From assembly GCA_002110485.1 (NCBI GenBank), contig MOWL01000002.1:1240001-1304000 (forward strand): DNA of 64,000 nucleotides, read 5' to 3'. The notes under the pieces were generated by a model. The model worked only from the letters and a program-made list of their open reading frames with translations. It did no database searches and had not been told where the DNA came from. Numbering within the stretch: position 1 is the first letter of the stretch; each line of letters begins with the position of its first letter. The position numbers and the translations under genes are program-made. This stretch comes from Emergomyces orientalis (lineage: Eukaryota > Ascomycota > Eurotiomycetes > Onygenales > Ajellomycetaceae). Below, in pieces: positions 46,682-59,300 of this stretch.

Positions 46682-47983
46682 ATGGAGCGCGCAAAGAAAC
46701 CCACAGCTATCCCAGTCTCCTCCCCTCTCCCGCAGCCCACCATCTCTGTACAAGAAGACAAAGTACAGGCATCGCTAGCATCTGGTGAATCCGTCACTGT
46801 CAATCTATTTGGCGCGACCGTGGTGTCGTGGAAACTTTCCAATGGCGAGGAACAGCTGTTTCTGAGCGAGAAGGCTGTTTTGGACGGCTCCAAACCTATC
46901 CGCGGCGGTATCCCATTGGTTTTTCCTGTTCGTGGATAAAATAGCTCTTTGTCTTTTCTACCCCACTCTCATAAGTTGAATATTTATATTCCAATCGTCT
47001 GGCGCACTGTAAAACCCCCTCTCTCCAATCTACCAACTTGCTGACTCTTTTTTTTTGTTAAAACAACTTAAAATTACAGGTTTTTGGGCCCCCGCCTCAA
47101 GACCATGCAACCTCCGCACTTCCTCAACATGGCTTTGCTCGCAACTCATATTGGGAATTCTTAGGGAAGTCAACTTCCGAATCGGTGGGGCAGAATGGTG
47201 ATAGCAGTGTTAAGCTTGACTTTGGCCTGTCAACGGGCATGTTAAGCGATAAGTTCAAGAGCGATTGGCCGTATGATTTCGGACTGGTGTATAGTGTTAC
47301 GTTGAGCAAGGGCAGTCTGGGCACGTCACTACAAGTCCAAAATAAGGGGACACAGCAGTTTGATTTCCAGGTCCTGCTCCATTCATACTTTAAGGTTGAG
47401 GTATGTTGGTTTCATTTTCTTATTTTCTACTAGAATGCTGCTTAGATTCTGACACACACACTCCTACCTTGTGCTTTTTCTTCCATCTCAATTCGATCCT
47501 TTCCCCTCCCACCTCACCCTATTTTATTGATGCAATCGCAAGCAACAAAATACGAGGATTTTCGGCTAAAATTATGCATCCAACCATCTACAGGACATCA
47601 CAAAAGTCCGCATCCTAAACCTCCAGTCAATAACGTACATCGACAAAGTCCTCGGCGCATCAACGCACGTCGAATCCTCCTCGGCTCTCGCAATCACCCA
47701 AGAAACAGACCGCGTCTATCAATCCCTTGATCCAAAAATTCCCATCATCGTCGCAAAGTCAGACGACAACAGCAGCCCCCTTTTCTCCGTCTCCCGCGAA
47801 TCTCTCAATGATGTCGTGGTCTGGAACCCTTGGGTCGAGAAGGCGAAAGGAATGGCAGATTTTGCACCTGAGGACGGATATAAGAATATGATATGTGTTG
47901 AGGCGGGATCTGTTGTGGGGTGGCAGACGTTAGAAGCAGGGGAGTCTTGGGAATGTGGGCAGACGGTGAAGAGTAAGCTTTGA
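46682..47983 (+). CDS. Glucose-6-phosphate 1-epimerase (hexose-6-phosphate mutarotase)
   Basis: Exons 46682-46927, 47080-47400 and 47594-47983; 318 residues. Introns: 46928-47079 (GTTCGT...TACAG, unusual +3 T) and 47401-47593 (GTATGT...TACAG). The first join gives GGIPLVFPVFGPPP, a conserved stretch of the family. Catalytic His lies in QHGFARNSYW and catalytic Glu in NMICVEAGSV, with LLHSYFKV and VVWNPWVEKA also typical. The enzyme interconverts alpha and beta anomers of glucose-6-phosphate in the cytosol (yeast YMR099C relative, about 297 residues). Fold is the galactose-mutarotase beta-sandwich. The second intron is long for this genome and T/C-rich. Confidence 0.94.
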
Positions 47984-48735
47984 GGCTCGCTCCCATCTAC
48001 CGAGTTTTCGTTTCTCGCCTCAATGAAATGGCTAGCTGGTGGAGTTGGAAGGTATCACAGCATCTGAGACGCAAGGTGGCACTGCTTTGATACAGTTGGG
48101 TTGTTTGTATTGAGCGTCGTTCAGGAGATGCACTGGGGGTTTCAATGTGCATTGTTGCCGCACACATGCGCATTCTCTCCCCCAGATTTTCCCCGATTGT
48201 TATGTTGAGAGATAGGGATATGACTGATGAAATAGGAATTGCAAAAGATGGCTTCTATAAAATTCCGGGCCTAGATATATTTTGGTCTGGCGAGGATTTT
48301 GGGGGGTTAAAACATAGTACAGAGTTGGTACCTGAATTGCTATTATCTTTCGGCTCTGCTTCATCCGCCTTTTATTCCTACCGTTATTTCAATTTTTGAG
48401 ACGCGTGGTATATCGACTAGATTAACGAGTATACCGATTTAGCAGCTGGATAAACTCTGGATGTTGTTGACAATGAAACTCTTCGTAGCTCAGGGGCAGC
48501 TTGAAATCACATGACCATTTGACTTTTCCAAAGTATCAACATGGCTTAAGAAGGACGCAAATGGGATTGATGCCATATACTAAGGGGTACGGTACGAAAC
48601 ATGAGCAACAACAACCAGTCAAGAAAGGAGCAAGCGCAAAGAAAATATGAACAAATATCTACTAAACATAATCCTGACCCAGGAGCACTGGCCAAAGGTG
48701 AATTAACAAAGCCTCACCACCAACCGTGAAACACA
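47984..48735. other. Spacer between the epimerase and the HhH gene
   Basis: Contains a plus-strand open frame at 48145-48399 (84 codons) without family support. Otherwise non-coding. Confidence 0.5.
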
Positions 48736-49188
48736 ATGTCCACGACAAAAAAGATAACTGCCTCCGACCTCGGCCTCGACCTCGGCCTCAATCAACCCAC
48801 TGAAACCGACAAAAGCACAGAATACTTCAAATGGTTCCTTGCCTGCCTTCTCTTTGGCAAATCTGTCCAGCAAGAAGTAGCCAAGCGCGCATACCTGGAA
48901 CTAATCCACGATAACATCTCGTCCCCGGACGCAATCCTTGACGCCGGTTGGGACAAGCTTGTCGAGATATTGGACAGGGGCCATTATGTCCGTCATGACT
49001 TTTCCACGGCGACGAAGCTGGTGGATGTCTCTAATGGGATTAAGGAAGAGTTTGGGTCGTTTAGAGAGTTGGTGGAAGGGGCGGAGTCGAGGAAGGAGTT
49101 GGAGCGGCGGCTGCAAGCGTTCAAAGGGGTAGGGTCAAAGACGGTGGAGATCTTTATGAGGGATATGGAGCCTGCTTTAGGGATGTAA
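48736..49188 (+). CDS. Small helix-hairpin-helix (HhH-GPD-like) DNA repair-type protein
   Basis: Intronless, 150 residues. Residues 30-110 are helical and resemble the front of endonuclease III-type glycosylases (FLACLLFGKSVQQEVAKRAY, then AGWDKLVEIL). The hairpin FKGVGSKTVEIFMRDM corresponds to LPGVGRKTA of EndoIII, including the Lys that is catalytic there. The chain ends eleven residues after the Thr of GSKT, before the position of the catalytic Asp and the iron-sulfur cluster, so it is not a standard glycosylase. It may bind DNA only, or belong to a compact family shared with bacteria. It sits between metabolic genes with no partner clue. Confidence 0.75.
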   Translation: MSTTKKITASDLGLDLGLNQPTETDKSTEYFKWFLACLLFGKSVQQEVAKRAYLELIHDNISSPDAILDAGWDKLVEILDRGHYVRHDFSTATKLVDVSNGIKEEFGSFRELVEGAESRKELERRLQAFKGVGSKTVEIFMRDMEPALGM

Positions 49189-49979
49189 GGGGGTGGATCG
49201 TTGAGTAATATGAACCTGGATGTTCCTAGGAGTGAGCTACCACCTCTGCCCTGAAAGTAGGGCTCCAAGTTTGAGGCCCAATTCCCATCGGTTGCAAATT
49301 CCTAAAATTTTCAGGGTGGGTAATGTGTCAAGAAAAAGTGGGTGTAATGTTGCGACTAGGAAAAGGGGGTAAAACAGCAATGTTATAAAATCATGTATTA
49401 TATAAGGTAATTGCTTGTAATATTTAACAACCACATCGTGCGTCTGTTCATGCTCGTGCTCTCTCTATCTGAGAACTACTAGAAAGTGATGATATAATTG
49501 AAAGTGGTAGCTCTGAAATCAAATCTCCGAAATCAGGCTGATATTCGCCACAGACCATTTAAACAGACTTTCTCAACCATTGAAGGGCTTCTTGCGCTGG
49601 CTCGATGTATATATCCGCCAAATGTTTTTTTTTTTTTTTTTTTTTTTTCAAACGGGTCGTATCGATATTGGATCATTGAAATGTTTCGTTAGGGTTGGCG
49701 CTTAGTCATTCGGCATCCCGGGTTGGCATCCCGGGAAATTCTCCGGTCGGCAATTCGAAATTGTCCGATGCCGCACATCGGCTGCTTTCGTCATTTCTCC
49801 GCACTGGCTTTTGCCTCTTGCTGTTTTCCTCCTTCGGCTACCTCATGAAGGAGAATAGATACGGGATTTACCTAAGCCATTTTCCATATACAACATAATT
49901 GGATATCGTGGCATTTGAGTATTGCCTGTCACAAGCTGCTTGGATCTAGAAGGTTTGATTCGACATCTCGGTTCTTTGG
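49189..49979. other. Spacer with long T tract
   Basis: Upstream region of the MFS gene, containing a T24 tract at 49625-49648 and a short direct repeat of a GGCATCCCGGG-type element near 49716-49734. No gene. Confidence 0.55.
49625..49648. repeat. T24 homopolymer
   Basis: Uninterrupted run of 24 T about 330 bp before the MFS start; poly-dA:dT tracts often exclude nucleosomes in fungal promoters. Confidence 0.85.
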
Positions 49980-52162
49980 ATGAGCTCGCGCGAAAACAGC
50001 TCCCGTCCTGCTATTTTCCATGGAGATGTAGAGTTTCACGGGGAGGGCAATACTCGCAATAACAGCGATGATGCTGTTGTAGCGGCTGGAGCTGATAGGG
50101 AGAGCCCACAGACTGATCCGTATGGAGATAGTGACTCTGATTCGGTGTCTGATTCGGAAGCATTCAGTGGACATAGAAGCGACCCTCACGATCATCTTCT
50201 AGGGCAAAACCACATCGATCAACGGACTAGAAAAGTTCGTGTGCCAACTAGGTTGCAGCTGCCCACTGCTCGGCATCGACAACCCTCCTCCGTTGAAGAC
50301 GAGGAGGCAAGCGTGGCGAATGTCACGGACTCATCTAGCAATAAGCGCGACGACGAAAAGCCAGTATCATGGCGCTCTTTACCGAAGAAAAACCAATTAG
50401 CCATCCTGACCATTGCCCGATTGTCTGAACCGCTGACTCAAACATCTTTACAAGCGTATCTCTTCTACCAACTCAAGTACTTTGACCCGTCATTGCCAGA
50501 CTCTGCCATATCTGCCCGAGCAGGTCTTCTGCAGGGCTGCTTCACTGCGGCACAGTTTGTGACAGCCATGATATGGGGCCGGATTGCGGATACTCATTTC
50601 ATGGGAAGGAAAAGGGTGCTCTTGGTAGGCCTTTTTGGAACCTCTATTACATGCGTGGCGTTTGGATTTTCTCAGTCGTTCGTCGCTGCTGCAATCTTTC
50701 GTACCATGGGAGGCGCCTTGAACAGCAATATTGGGGTACTGCGGACTATGATCGCAGAACTCATTGAGGAGAAAAAGTAGGTTTGCTTTCCAACCAAAAA
50801 GGTCTTATTTTATATCCCGATCTACTCATTTCTGAAATTAGCCTAAAACTCCGAGTAGAAATGAAATGGGCGTCCCAAATTCCAACAGAACACCAGCTAA
50901 CCGAGTTTTAGGTATCAATCTCGGGCTTTCTTGCTTCAGCCAATGTGCTTTAATATTGGCGTTGTAATTGGACCCATATTGGGTGGTCTTCTCGCTGACC
51001 CCTTGGGTAGCTATCCTGGTCTGTTCGGGCCAGGTTCATTCTTTGGCGGCCAAAACGGTGTCTGGTGGATGAAGGAATGGCCGTATGCGTTGCCCAATCT
51101 CATAAGCGCGATATTTATCTTGATCTCTGCGTTAGCAGTTTTCTTTGGGTTAGACGAGGTGGGCTTCGTTTGATGTTTCGTTAACTCCCTTGTATCTCCA
51201 TGGCTGACCCTTCTCATTTCTAGACCCATGAAACAGCCAAGTATCGAAGTGACTGGGGCAGAACGGCCGGTAAAGCAATATGGCGGTACGTTAAGTACGG
51301 CCGCTCTTCACACAATTACCACCCAATCACCGAAACCTACAATGTGGAGACTGCAGTAGAATCCATCGATCTGGAGAGAAGCGTGCAGGGATCCGCCCCC
51401 GTTACACCATCCGCAATTCGAATACCACGACGGAAACGCATGCCCTTCCGTCAAATCTGGACACGGAATGTCCTACTCACGCTTTTCACTCATTTCGTCC
51501 TCGCAATGCACCTCAGCTCCTTTAACGCCCTAACTTTCGTCTTCTTACCTACCCCCCGCGCACCTGAAGGAAGTCGCCGCGGGTTTTTCCATTTCGGGGG
51601 CGGTCTCGGCATGCCTAGCTCCAAAGTCGGTTTTGCGACCGCCATCATCGGCCTTCTCGGTCTCCCGCTACAAATCTTCGTCTATCCGCGCATCCACTTT
51701 CGTCTAGGGACGCTGAAATCACTGCGCGCATTCGTGCCCTTCTCCCCCCTTGCCTACATCTTCATTCCGTTCCTAACCCTCGTGCCAAACCGTGCATATC
51801 TCGTCTGGCCAGCTTTGGCAGCTGTTTTTTCCCTCCAGGTCATTTCGAGAACTTTTTCGCTCCCTGCGGCTATTATCCTAGTTAACAATTCTGTTCCGGA
51901 TCCGAGCGTGTTGGGTACAGTGCATGGCGTTGCGCAGAGTGTGGTTAGCGGTGCAAGGACGCTGGGCCCCGTACTTGGTGGTTGGGGTTTGGGAATGGGG
52001 TTCAAGTATAATATCGTGGGAGCGGTTTGGTGGGCTCTTGCGGTGCTGGCTTTATTGGGATGGGGCCTTACTTGGACTATATTCGAGGGCCATGGGTTTG
52101 AGAAGAAGCAGCTCGAACAAAGTCATGAAAGAGAAGGACCCGAGGATCAAGCGAGCAGATGA
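49980..52162 (+). CDS. MFS transporter (YCR023C / zinc-induced-facilitator-like group)
   Basis: Exons 49980-50776, 50912-51158 and 51224-52162; 660 residues. Introns: 50777-50911 (GTAGGT...TTTTAG) and 51159-51223 (GTGGGC...TCTAG). A ~130-residue acidic, disordered N-terminus precedes the membrane part. The loop 2-3 MFS motif is WGRIADTHFMGRKRVLL, followed by FRTMGGALNSNIGVLRTMIAE and, after the join, YQSRAFLLQPMCFNIGVVIGPILGG. About twelve hydrophobic segments are seen, with a long polar loop between the halves (SIDLERSVQGS region). This resembles the fungal YCR023C-like group, related to plant ZIF and bacterial tetracycline-type exporters. Substrate unknown. Start choice is the first ATG with good continuity. 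Confidence 0.88.
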
Positions 52163-52784
52163 GGGTAGCGTATGGCGTTTTACTGTATGGTTTTTCACAT
52201 TACGGCTTTGATATTATGATGATAATGATTATGATGTTCCCGGAAATACTGCAATGTGTCCATTTGCTGTTTAGTCTTCCTAGTTTGGATTGTCACGTTT
52301 GGATGGATGGGATATACGTTGGAACGTATCGTTCCCAAAAATATATCTTAATGATTCATAGAAGTACATATGTTGTAGCTGAATGCATAGAATGTACCCA
52401 AATGCGCATAAGAATGTTGTTTTCTAGTAGTCAACCCTCTTCATATTCTATCACCGAATATATGCTATCCAGAACTTCCGATTGTGTTGGCCGAACCCTA
52501 CACCACCCCTGGAGATATGAGCATAAAATCAAGGCCGCCGCCTCCCTTAGGAGGTTGGAGGCTGTTTCCCCCAATAATTTAGCCAGCGTGATCGTAGTGC
52601 ATTGCGATCACCATAGATGCGAGAGAAACATAGACAAATAGCTGTGCCCATAGTCTCCAACTGTTGGTTTATCTGGTGTAACACAAATCCCCTTTATAGT
52701 TGAATGGTTACGCCTTATTTATGGCGCCAAGCACTCTCATGACAGCCTTTGTCCCTGCGACTCAAATAATCCCCATTCTGGTTA
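52163..52784. other. Convergent spacer
   Basis: 3' flanks of the MFS and HYPK-like genes; the frame reading through here has no family signal. Confidence 0.55.
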
Positions 52785-53398
52785 TTACGCTTTGGGAGGG
52801 GCGATGTATGCGCGAATAGTTTTAATCGAGTCCCCCTCGTGCGCCTTCAAGAGTTCGGTAGCCTTTGCCTTCGTAAGATCAAGTTGATCCACCTATATAC
52901 CCGATCGTCACAGTTAGCAAACTGCAAGGTAACATTCAAGAAGAAATAATAATGAGCCAATCTCACCAAAAGTCCAACATCCTCTGCCGCAACTTTTACC
53001 ACCTTCTTCTTCACCGCCTTCTCCTCCTCTCCACCCTCCGTTTTATCATCGGTCTTACTTTTCTTCGCATTTGTATCTTTCTTCCCGGTCCCCACAGCAG
53101 CAGCACCTACACCTGAACCTCTGGCTTTCCCCGCCCCCGCAATAATTTCCAATCTGCTCATCGCCTTACCCAGTGCCTCTTGGTCAGCCGCAGAAGGGAG
53201 CGCCGCTCCGCCAGGGACGCCTGAGTCGTTTTCTGAAGCAGAGGTTTCATTGGCGGTGTTGAGGGAGGAAAGCGCAGCAGCTGCGGCACGGTCTTCAGCA
53301 TTTGTAGGGAGTTCAGAGGCTGATTCACCGTTGCTATTATTGTTGTTGTTATTTGCGCTGGGCTCCGCATCGGGGTATTTTCGGTTTGAGGCAGCCAT
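52785..53398 (-). CDS. HYPK-like UBA-domain protein (NatA regulator)
   Basis: Exons 53398-52967 and 52892-52785, intron 52966-52893 (GTGAGA...TATAG); 179 residues. The N-terminus is disordered, with an Asn run near residues 15-23, then Ala/Ser-rich and Lys-rich stretches. Residues ~138-179 form the C-terminal UBA domain, with AEDVGLL joined to VDQLDLTKAKATELLKAHEG and ending IKTIRAYIAP. This is the pattern of HYPK and of the UBA of the nascent polypeptide-associated complex alpha subunit. HYPK binds the NatA N-terminal acetyltransferase at the ribosome and moderates its activity. No NAC beta-barrel is present, so NAC alpha is unlikely. Only the splice join completes the domain. Confidence 0.85.
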
Positions 53399-54073
53399 CG
53401 CTATTTATGTTGGGATGTTGGAAGACAGCGTGGATTATGGGTCCCCGTGAAGAAAATAAATAAAAAATTGAGCAAGCTTCAAAGATTTAAGGGTGCTGCG
53501 AGGTCCGTAGATATTTCTGGATTGTTATAATCCGGGACCACGGGCATCAGAGCGGGAGCGGGGCACAGGCCTAAGGCGTGGCGGGACCTACTAATTTTAG
53601 CCCACAAAAAGCTTGGCAAGGAGCTCATGCTGACTCAACTCGTAATTTTCCGAGTTAAATTTTTCTAAAAATGAGCTCGCTCAGCAACCAACTGGCTTAT
53701 TTATATCTGCGGTATAATACCACGGGCTTTGCTTCTTCGTTGTACGGAGTACGATTTTCAAGGCTGTTTGTTTGCTCTCTATCTGCAGGGTCTCCCTTGC
53801 GTTGTTACATTCTTGTTCGTATTCAAGTTTTTCACCCTTGCCACAGCCAATATATACTGCCCTTCGCAACCCGCGATTTCGCTGCATTTTTTGCTTTCTG
53901 GGAGAAAAATCGTTGCAGAGACGAATTTTCAAAGGCTAGAAGAAATTTATATCGAGATATTTATCTTTGCGACATTGGCTATCCCCTAGCGCAGAGCGCA
54001 GACCAGCTCCATATCAGCCCTAAACTCTGCGGGGTAGGCGCCTCTTGTATACCTGAGGTATACCAACTCGATT
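53399..54073. other. Divergent spacer
   Basis: Shared promoter of the HYPK-like gene and DAHP synthase. The open frame at 53671-54105 overlaps the DAHP synthase start in another frame and is not supported. Confidence 0.55.
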
Positions 54074-55848
54074 ATGTCCTCTTCCACCCTAGAACAGCAG
54101 TCTAAAGATGCCTGGACTCCATCGTGTATGTCCGTGATGAAGCTATTCATATTTTTACTGCATTCTAACCGACATACGGGACAGCTTGGACCACAAAGCC
54201 CATCAAGCAAGAAGTGGCATATGACGATAAAGAAGGCTTAAAAATTGCACTGGTTAAACTTCAACGGTTACCTCCTTTGGTGACTCCCCAGGAGGTATGA
54301 ATTGAAGTCGGAGAAAATGTGCTAAGCCAGGATGCTAATGTTCAGTCCAGATCGTTGACTTGAAAAAAAGCCTGAGAAATGTAGCCCTTGGGAGGGCCTT
54401 TGTTCTTCAAGGGGGTAAGTAGCGGGGTTCCTAGAATTTATATCTGGAGGCATGAGATATTAGATAAATTCAGTTCAACTGACATTGCGCCTGGAAGGTG
54501 ACTGCGCGGAACTCTTCGATTACTGCAACCAAGAAACGATTGAATCGAAGATCAAACTGATTTTGCAGATGAGTTTAATTTTGATTTGGGGTATGATTAA
54601 GAACACCAGAATGTGGACTTCAGTGCCTGTCTAACACGTCAAATAGGGGCTAATAAGCCAGTGGTAAGAATTGCTCGTATTGCTGGTCAGTTCGCTAAGT
54701 AAGCTTGATCACTCTCGGCGCATTTTTTTCTTCTGATTCTAACACATCTGTCCAGACCACGCTCAAGTACCACTGAAACTATCAACGGCGTGACGATGCC
54801 GTCGTTCCGTGGTGACAACATCAATGGTTTTGAGGCGGACCCCGTTTCTCGGAAACCCGATCCATCCCGCCTAGTATCTGCATACTTCCATTCTGCTGCA
54901 ACTCTAAATTATCTTAGAGCAGCTCTTTCATCCGGGTTAGCTGATTTACACTCTCCATTGGACTGGGGACTCGGTCACGTAATTACGCCCTCAATAAAAG
55001 AAAAATATGAACAGATAGTGGCCAGAGTGACAGACTCACTACGTTTCATGAGAACCGTAGGCCTCGACACAGACCGCGGAATCGAAACCGTGGACATCTA
55101 TACTAGTCACGAAGGTCTGATGCTAGAATACGAACAAAGCCTTACCAGGCTCTGTCGTGACCCCCCGGACGCAGTATCTAAGCCAAACCACCCAACAACA
55201 GGAATCACTACATCCACCCCCCATCCATCAAACAGTCACTACGCCACCTCCGCCCATTTCCTCTGGATAGGTGACCGCACGCGCCAACTCACCGGCGCAC
55301 ATGTAGAATTCTTCCGCGGTCTTGCCAACCCCATCGGAATCAAAATCGGCCCAACAATGGACCCAGACGAACTCGTCAGCCTACTCAACACCGTCAACCC
55401 AGACAAGGAAATTGGCAAAGTAACGCTCATATCACGGTACGGCGCGTCGAAAATCGCCACGTACCTGCCTGGACACATCAAGGCAGTGCAGTCTTCCGGT
55501 CACACGCCTGTCTGGCAATGCGATCCCATGCACGGCAACACACTCACCACGCCATCAGGTCTTAAGACTCGCCATTTTAAAGATATTTTATCTGAGCTGC
55601 GGCAGGCGTTGGAGATCCACCGCGCGCAGGGTTCGTTTATGGGCGGCATGCATCTGGAATTGACGGGTGAGGCGGTGACTGAGTGCGTTGGTGGTGCGGC
55701 GGGGCTAACGGAAGATGGGTTGCGCGAGCGCTATACCACTTTCTGCGATCCGAGACTGAATGAGAAGCAAGCGTTGGAGTTGGCGTTTTTGGTTGCTGGG
55801 TTTTATCGGGACCGGATGGCAGAGGATGGTGATCTGAATGCAATGTGA
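54074..55848 (+). CDS. Class II 3-deoxy-7-phosphoheptulonate (DAHP) synthase
   Basis: Six exons: 54074-54125, 54185-54294, 54351-54414, 54498-54590, 54647-54698 and 54756-55848; 487 residues. The five introns are short GT-AG, and the first join yields AWTPSSWTTKPIKQEV, the family opening. Other signatures run in order: RLPPLVTPQEIVDLKKSL, LQGGDCAELFDY, RIARIAGQFAKPRSS, MPSFRGDNING, HEGLMLEYEQ, WIGDRTRQLTGAHVEF, NPIGIKIGP, CDPMHGNT, GGMHLELTGEAVTECVGG and CDPRLNEKQ. These include the metal-binding Cys, His and Glu. It condenses phosphoenolpyruvate with erythrose-4-phosphate, the first step of the shikimate pathway, in the cytosol. Plant-type class II enzymes coexist in many filamentous fungi with yeast-type class I enzymes. 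The small N-terminal exons mean that only the last exon shows as a long open frame. Confidence 0.95.
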
Positions 55849-56363
55849 GATTTGTATTTTGGTTGGCTGTTTTCAGAAACCATACAGGAACAAAAGTTTG
55901 GTGGCTTTAGAATGGAAAAATAATGGTCGTTTTACATCGCATATTTACTGTTACGGTCTTGATGGACAACTTCTGTTGATGTTGAACGAGGATTTTTCGT
56001 ACCCAAAGGCATCCATATCGTCCTCGATTCGATGAGTCGTTGCCATCGTCACATCAAAGACATTGTAGCAAAAACACACCAGGATAGACATAGAAAGTTC
56101 AAATCGAACTTGCCAAGTTCCAATCCCCAATATTAGAGAGTTATATACAAATGTGTAAGAACAGGGAGCGGAAAGAATAACATGCAAATAAAGCGTTGTG
56201 GATAGAAATACTACCCGGGGAATATGATAGTACTGTGACAAAAAGGTCCCCAAAATCCGGAAGTCAACAAACCACCCAAAACAATAGTCCCAAGGCCCCA
56301 AAAAAAAATTTACACTTTCGCTTCTAATACCAAGAAACAACGGAACTATTTATTACCCATAAT
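55849..56363. other. Convergent spacer
   Basis: 3' flanks of DAHP synthase and the BRCT gene. The minus-strand frame at 56340-55951 is AT-rich and unsupported. Confidence 0.5.
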
Positions 56364-59300
56364 CTAGAACTTCATCCCTGGACGCCCAAGTGGGCTTCCA
56401 ACCTTCGGTTTCCAAACCAAACTCCTCCTCCTAGCCGCCTCTAACCTAATCCGCAGCCCCTCACTGATCTGACTATCGCCACGTCCGCTATCATCAAAAA
56501 GACCCTGTCTCAGTTGTTTCGGAGGGCAGGTCTGTTGGGTCAACTGGGTTCCCTGCGATGGGTAGTATGGAGTTATGGGTGACGGGGCAGAAGCACCATC
56601 AAAATCAAAAGCATATTTGAAATCGGGAGTGGTGGGTGATTTGACTGCAGACTTCGGTGAGAAACCAGTGGGCCGGGGTGGATTTGTGGGTGTTGACTGG
56701 ATAGCGAAGTGCTGCTGCTGTTGTTGGTCTGACTCTGAGGCAGCAGGCTCACTCTCCCATTCCATTGTTTCTCGTCTTGATGACGGTGGTGTTGGAGAGA
56801 GGCGCATCAACTCCTGGAGTGTTTCGCGATCAGTAACACTGCGTCTTCCCCCGTTAGAAGATGTGGACGAGTCAAGCTTGATAATGCTCCCATTCATATT
56901 GCTAAGTGCCCTTGGCTCCATGCTCTTTCTGCGCTTTTGGCCGCCTCGAGGTACTAGACTAACATCTACACCGTAGTTGATTTCATCAAGCCATTTGCCT
57001 TTACGTTCACAGCTGTTGGGTCTTGTTAGTTTTCAGCACAACGTGAAATTCACAGGGGAAATAGACATACTCAAGAACCCAGCCAACACCCACACATTTC
57101 ACAAGTCCATTAGCTTCTCTAACCTTTTCCAATGTTCTCACTCCGCCGTCTTTGAATACAACATGTGTAATGCCCACCTTGCCCTCTTTGGGATCTACAC
57201 CATCCACGGGGGAGAGGCTTGCTCTTGGATTCCATGACCATGACTTTACACATCTGGCCCCCATTTGTGTGAGAAGCTCCACAAAGATGCCGCTGGCGTC
57301 AGCGCCTTCGGCCGTGTGCACGTCTGCAAATACAACAGCTCCCTGCAACACTTTATCATTTTTAGGCTTAGACTTGCTTGGAGACTTCCTTGCGCTACTC
57401 CCAACGGGTCGAGGCCATGTTGAGGTGCTATATTTCACTGCAGCTTCATCTAGCTGCTCAGACCCAGCTTCAGATGCGGCAATGTCATCCCCGCTGAGTT
57501 TCATACTTGTCCGTCCTTTGCGTGAAGAAAGCGTAGGTAGAATTTTACCTTTCCCCAGTTGTACATTGGAGTTCTTTCTAGGCGAGGAAGAAAGGGATCT
57601 ACTCCTTTTGCGGGGAACTTTTAGCATAGACCCATCGCCATCAGGCCTTAAAGGCACTTTCGAAACAGTATGAATTGTGCGAGGAAATACACGGGAGCGA
57701 ACTGGAGTGACGGACATAGGAAGGGGGGCTGAGTCTTCCATCTCGACCGGATTTTTATTATGGCTCACATTCTCATCGTGGAGTCGGGGGTCGATTGGAA
57801 TACTGAATTTCGAGGGCGCGGCGTTCTCATCTCCAAATGCCTCATCATCGTCATCTTCGGCGTCTTCGTGCATTTCTGGTTTGATATCCAGTTCATCACC
57901 GTCATTGGGCTGGCCCATGTGGCTGACACCGTTCTCTTTGGTAATTTCATTGTCTAGCTTTCCAGGAATTATAGCACTATCCATGCTTTCACGATGGTGC
58001 ACAGCCATTTCATCCTCGAAAAAATTAGGAACTATAATGCCAGAGGAAATAGACAGCCTAACTGCTAGCGAGTGTGGCACATTTTCAAGTCCGTTGTCTT
58101 TCACCCCATCCTGCAGATCAGGCTCACTTGGCTTCAGGGGCGAAAATATGCCTCTACCTTGTACCCTAGAAGAACGCCGCTTCACCGGGCTGATGGAATT
58201 CCACTGGCCCAATCGTTCAGCCAAGGGAGTAAATCCCATTTTTTCTGCGGACCTTTCGTCCATGTTTACCATACGGGATTCATCAGCCGCACCAAAAAGA
58301 GTTTCTCGCCGCGATTGGACAATGTTGAACTTTAATGGACTGACATCTGCCATTAGTTCATCTTCAGAGTCCTCAGCCATGTTGTCACGATATACGAACC
58401 GAGCAGCGTCTTTTAATGTGAATACTGGTGGGGACGGCGCAGCTGGCGGAATGCAATTGTAACGTTTTACAGAGCTGACACTTGCATCTTGGTTAACTGT
58501 CTCATACCCGTTTAGGGAGCCAGCTGGTGTTGACGTGATTTCTGTAATGAAAAATGGATCGTCCAACTCCTGTGCGGGAGCTTTCAAAGGGTTCTCATCA
58601 TCACTGGCTTCCTCCACTACCGGGTGATAAACATCGTTATTAATTCCAACCTCTGGCTGGCCATCTTCAAGAACCCCCATTCCAAAGTCAAGGGGGTAAT
58701 CAAAGAAGACATCATCCGTGTTTGCTTCTTCCTTGACGTTGTGATCAAATAGTTTGGTGGCGGATTCCTGTTGTTCATCCAGCACTACGGATGGCTTGAC
58801 ATGGTAGGGAAGAGTCTCTTCGCTTTGTAAGGCAGACGCAGCTCCTCGAGCAGGTGTCTCTCGCCCAATTGTTCTACTGCCCAATGACTTAATTGGTGAG
58901 GGTGGTCGTTTCGCCGGGCTTTGTAACAAGGTCGGCTTGCCTTTGGACGGAGCTGTAGACTTGAATGGTGACTGGGAGAAGGATGTACCAAGATTGCCCT
59001 TCTTAGGTGAGATCTTCAACGGAGAATATTCTCCTTTATCGGCTACTTCGCTACAGGACAGCAACGCTGCAGGCTGGAGTGGTGCACGTCGAGGTGAATC
59101 TCTCATTGATATCTTATACGGCGAAGGGGGAAGCTTTCTTGCTGGCGATGATAACATTATTGAATCGGCTGAAATCGTATCTTGAATAGAACGGGAAAAC
59201 AAAGGATGTTCATTTTTTGCACCTTGCGGCAGAGAAGGAGCTTGCGAGGAGGGTTTAGTAGGCGAGATAAAATCGATTTTTTTAACAGGAGAATCGAACG

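Noticed and set aside
57152..58462. Plus-strand frames of 173 and 261 codons
   Set aside because: Both lie antisense within the BRCT gene and are low-complexity Ser-rich shadows.
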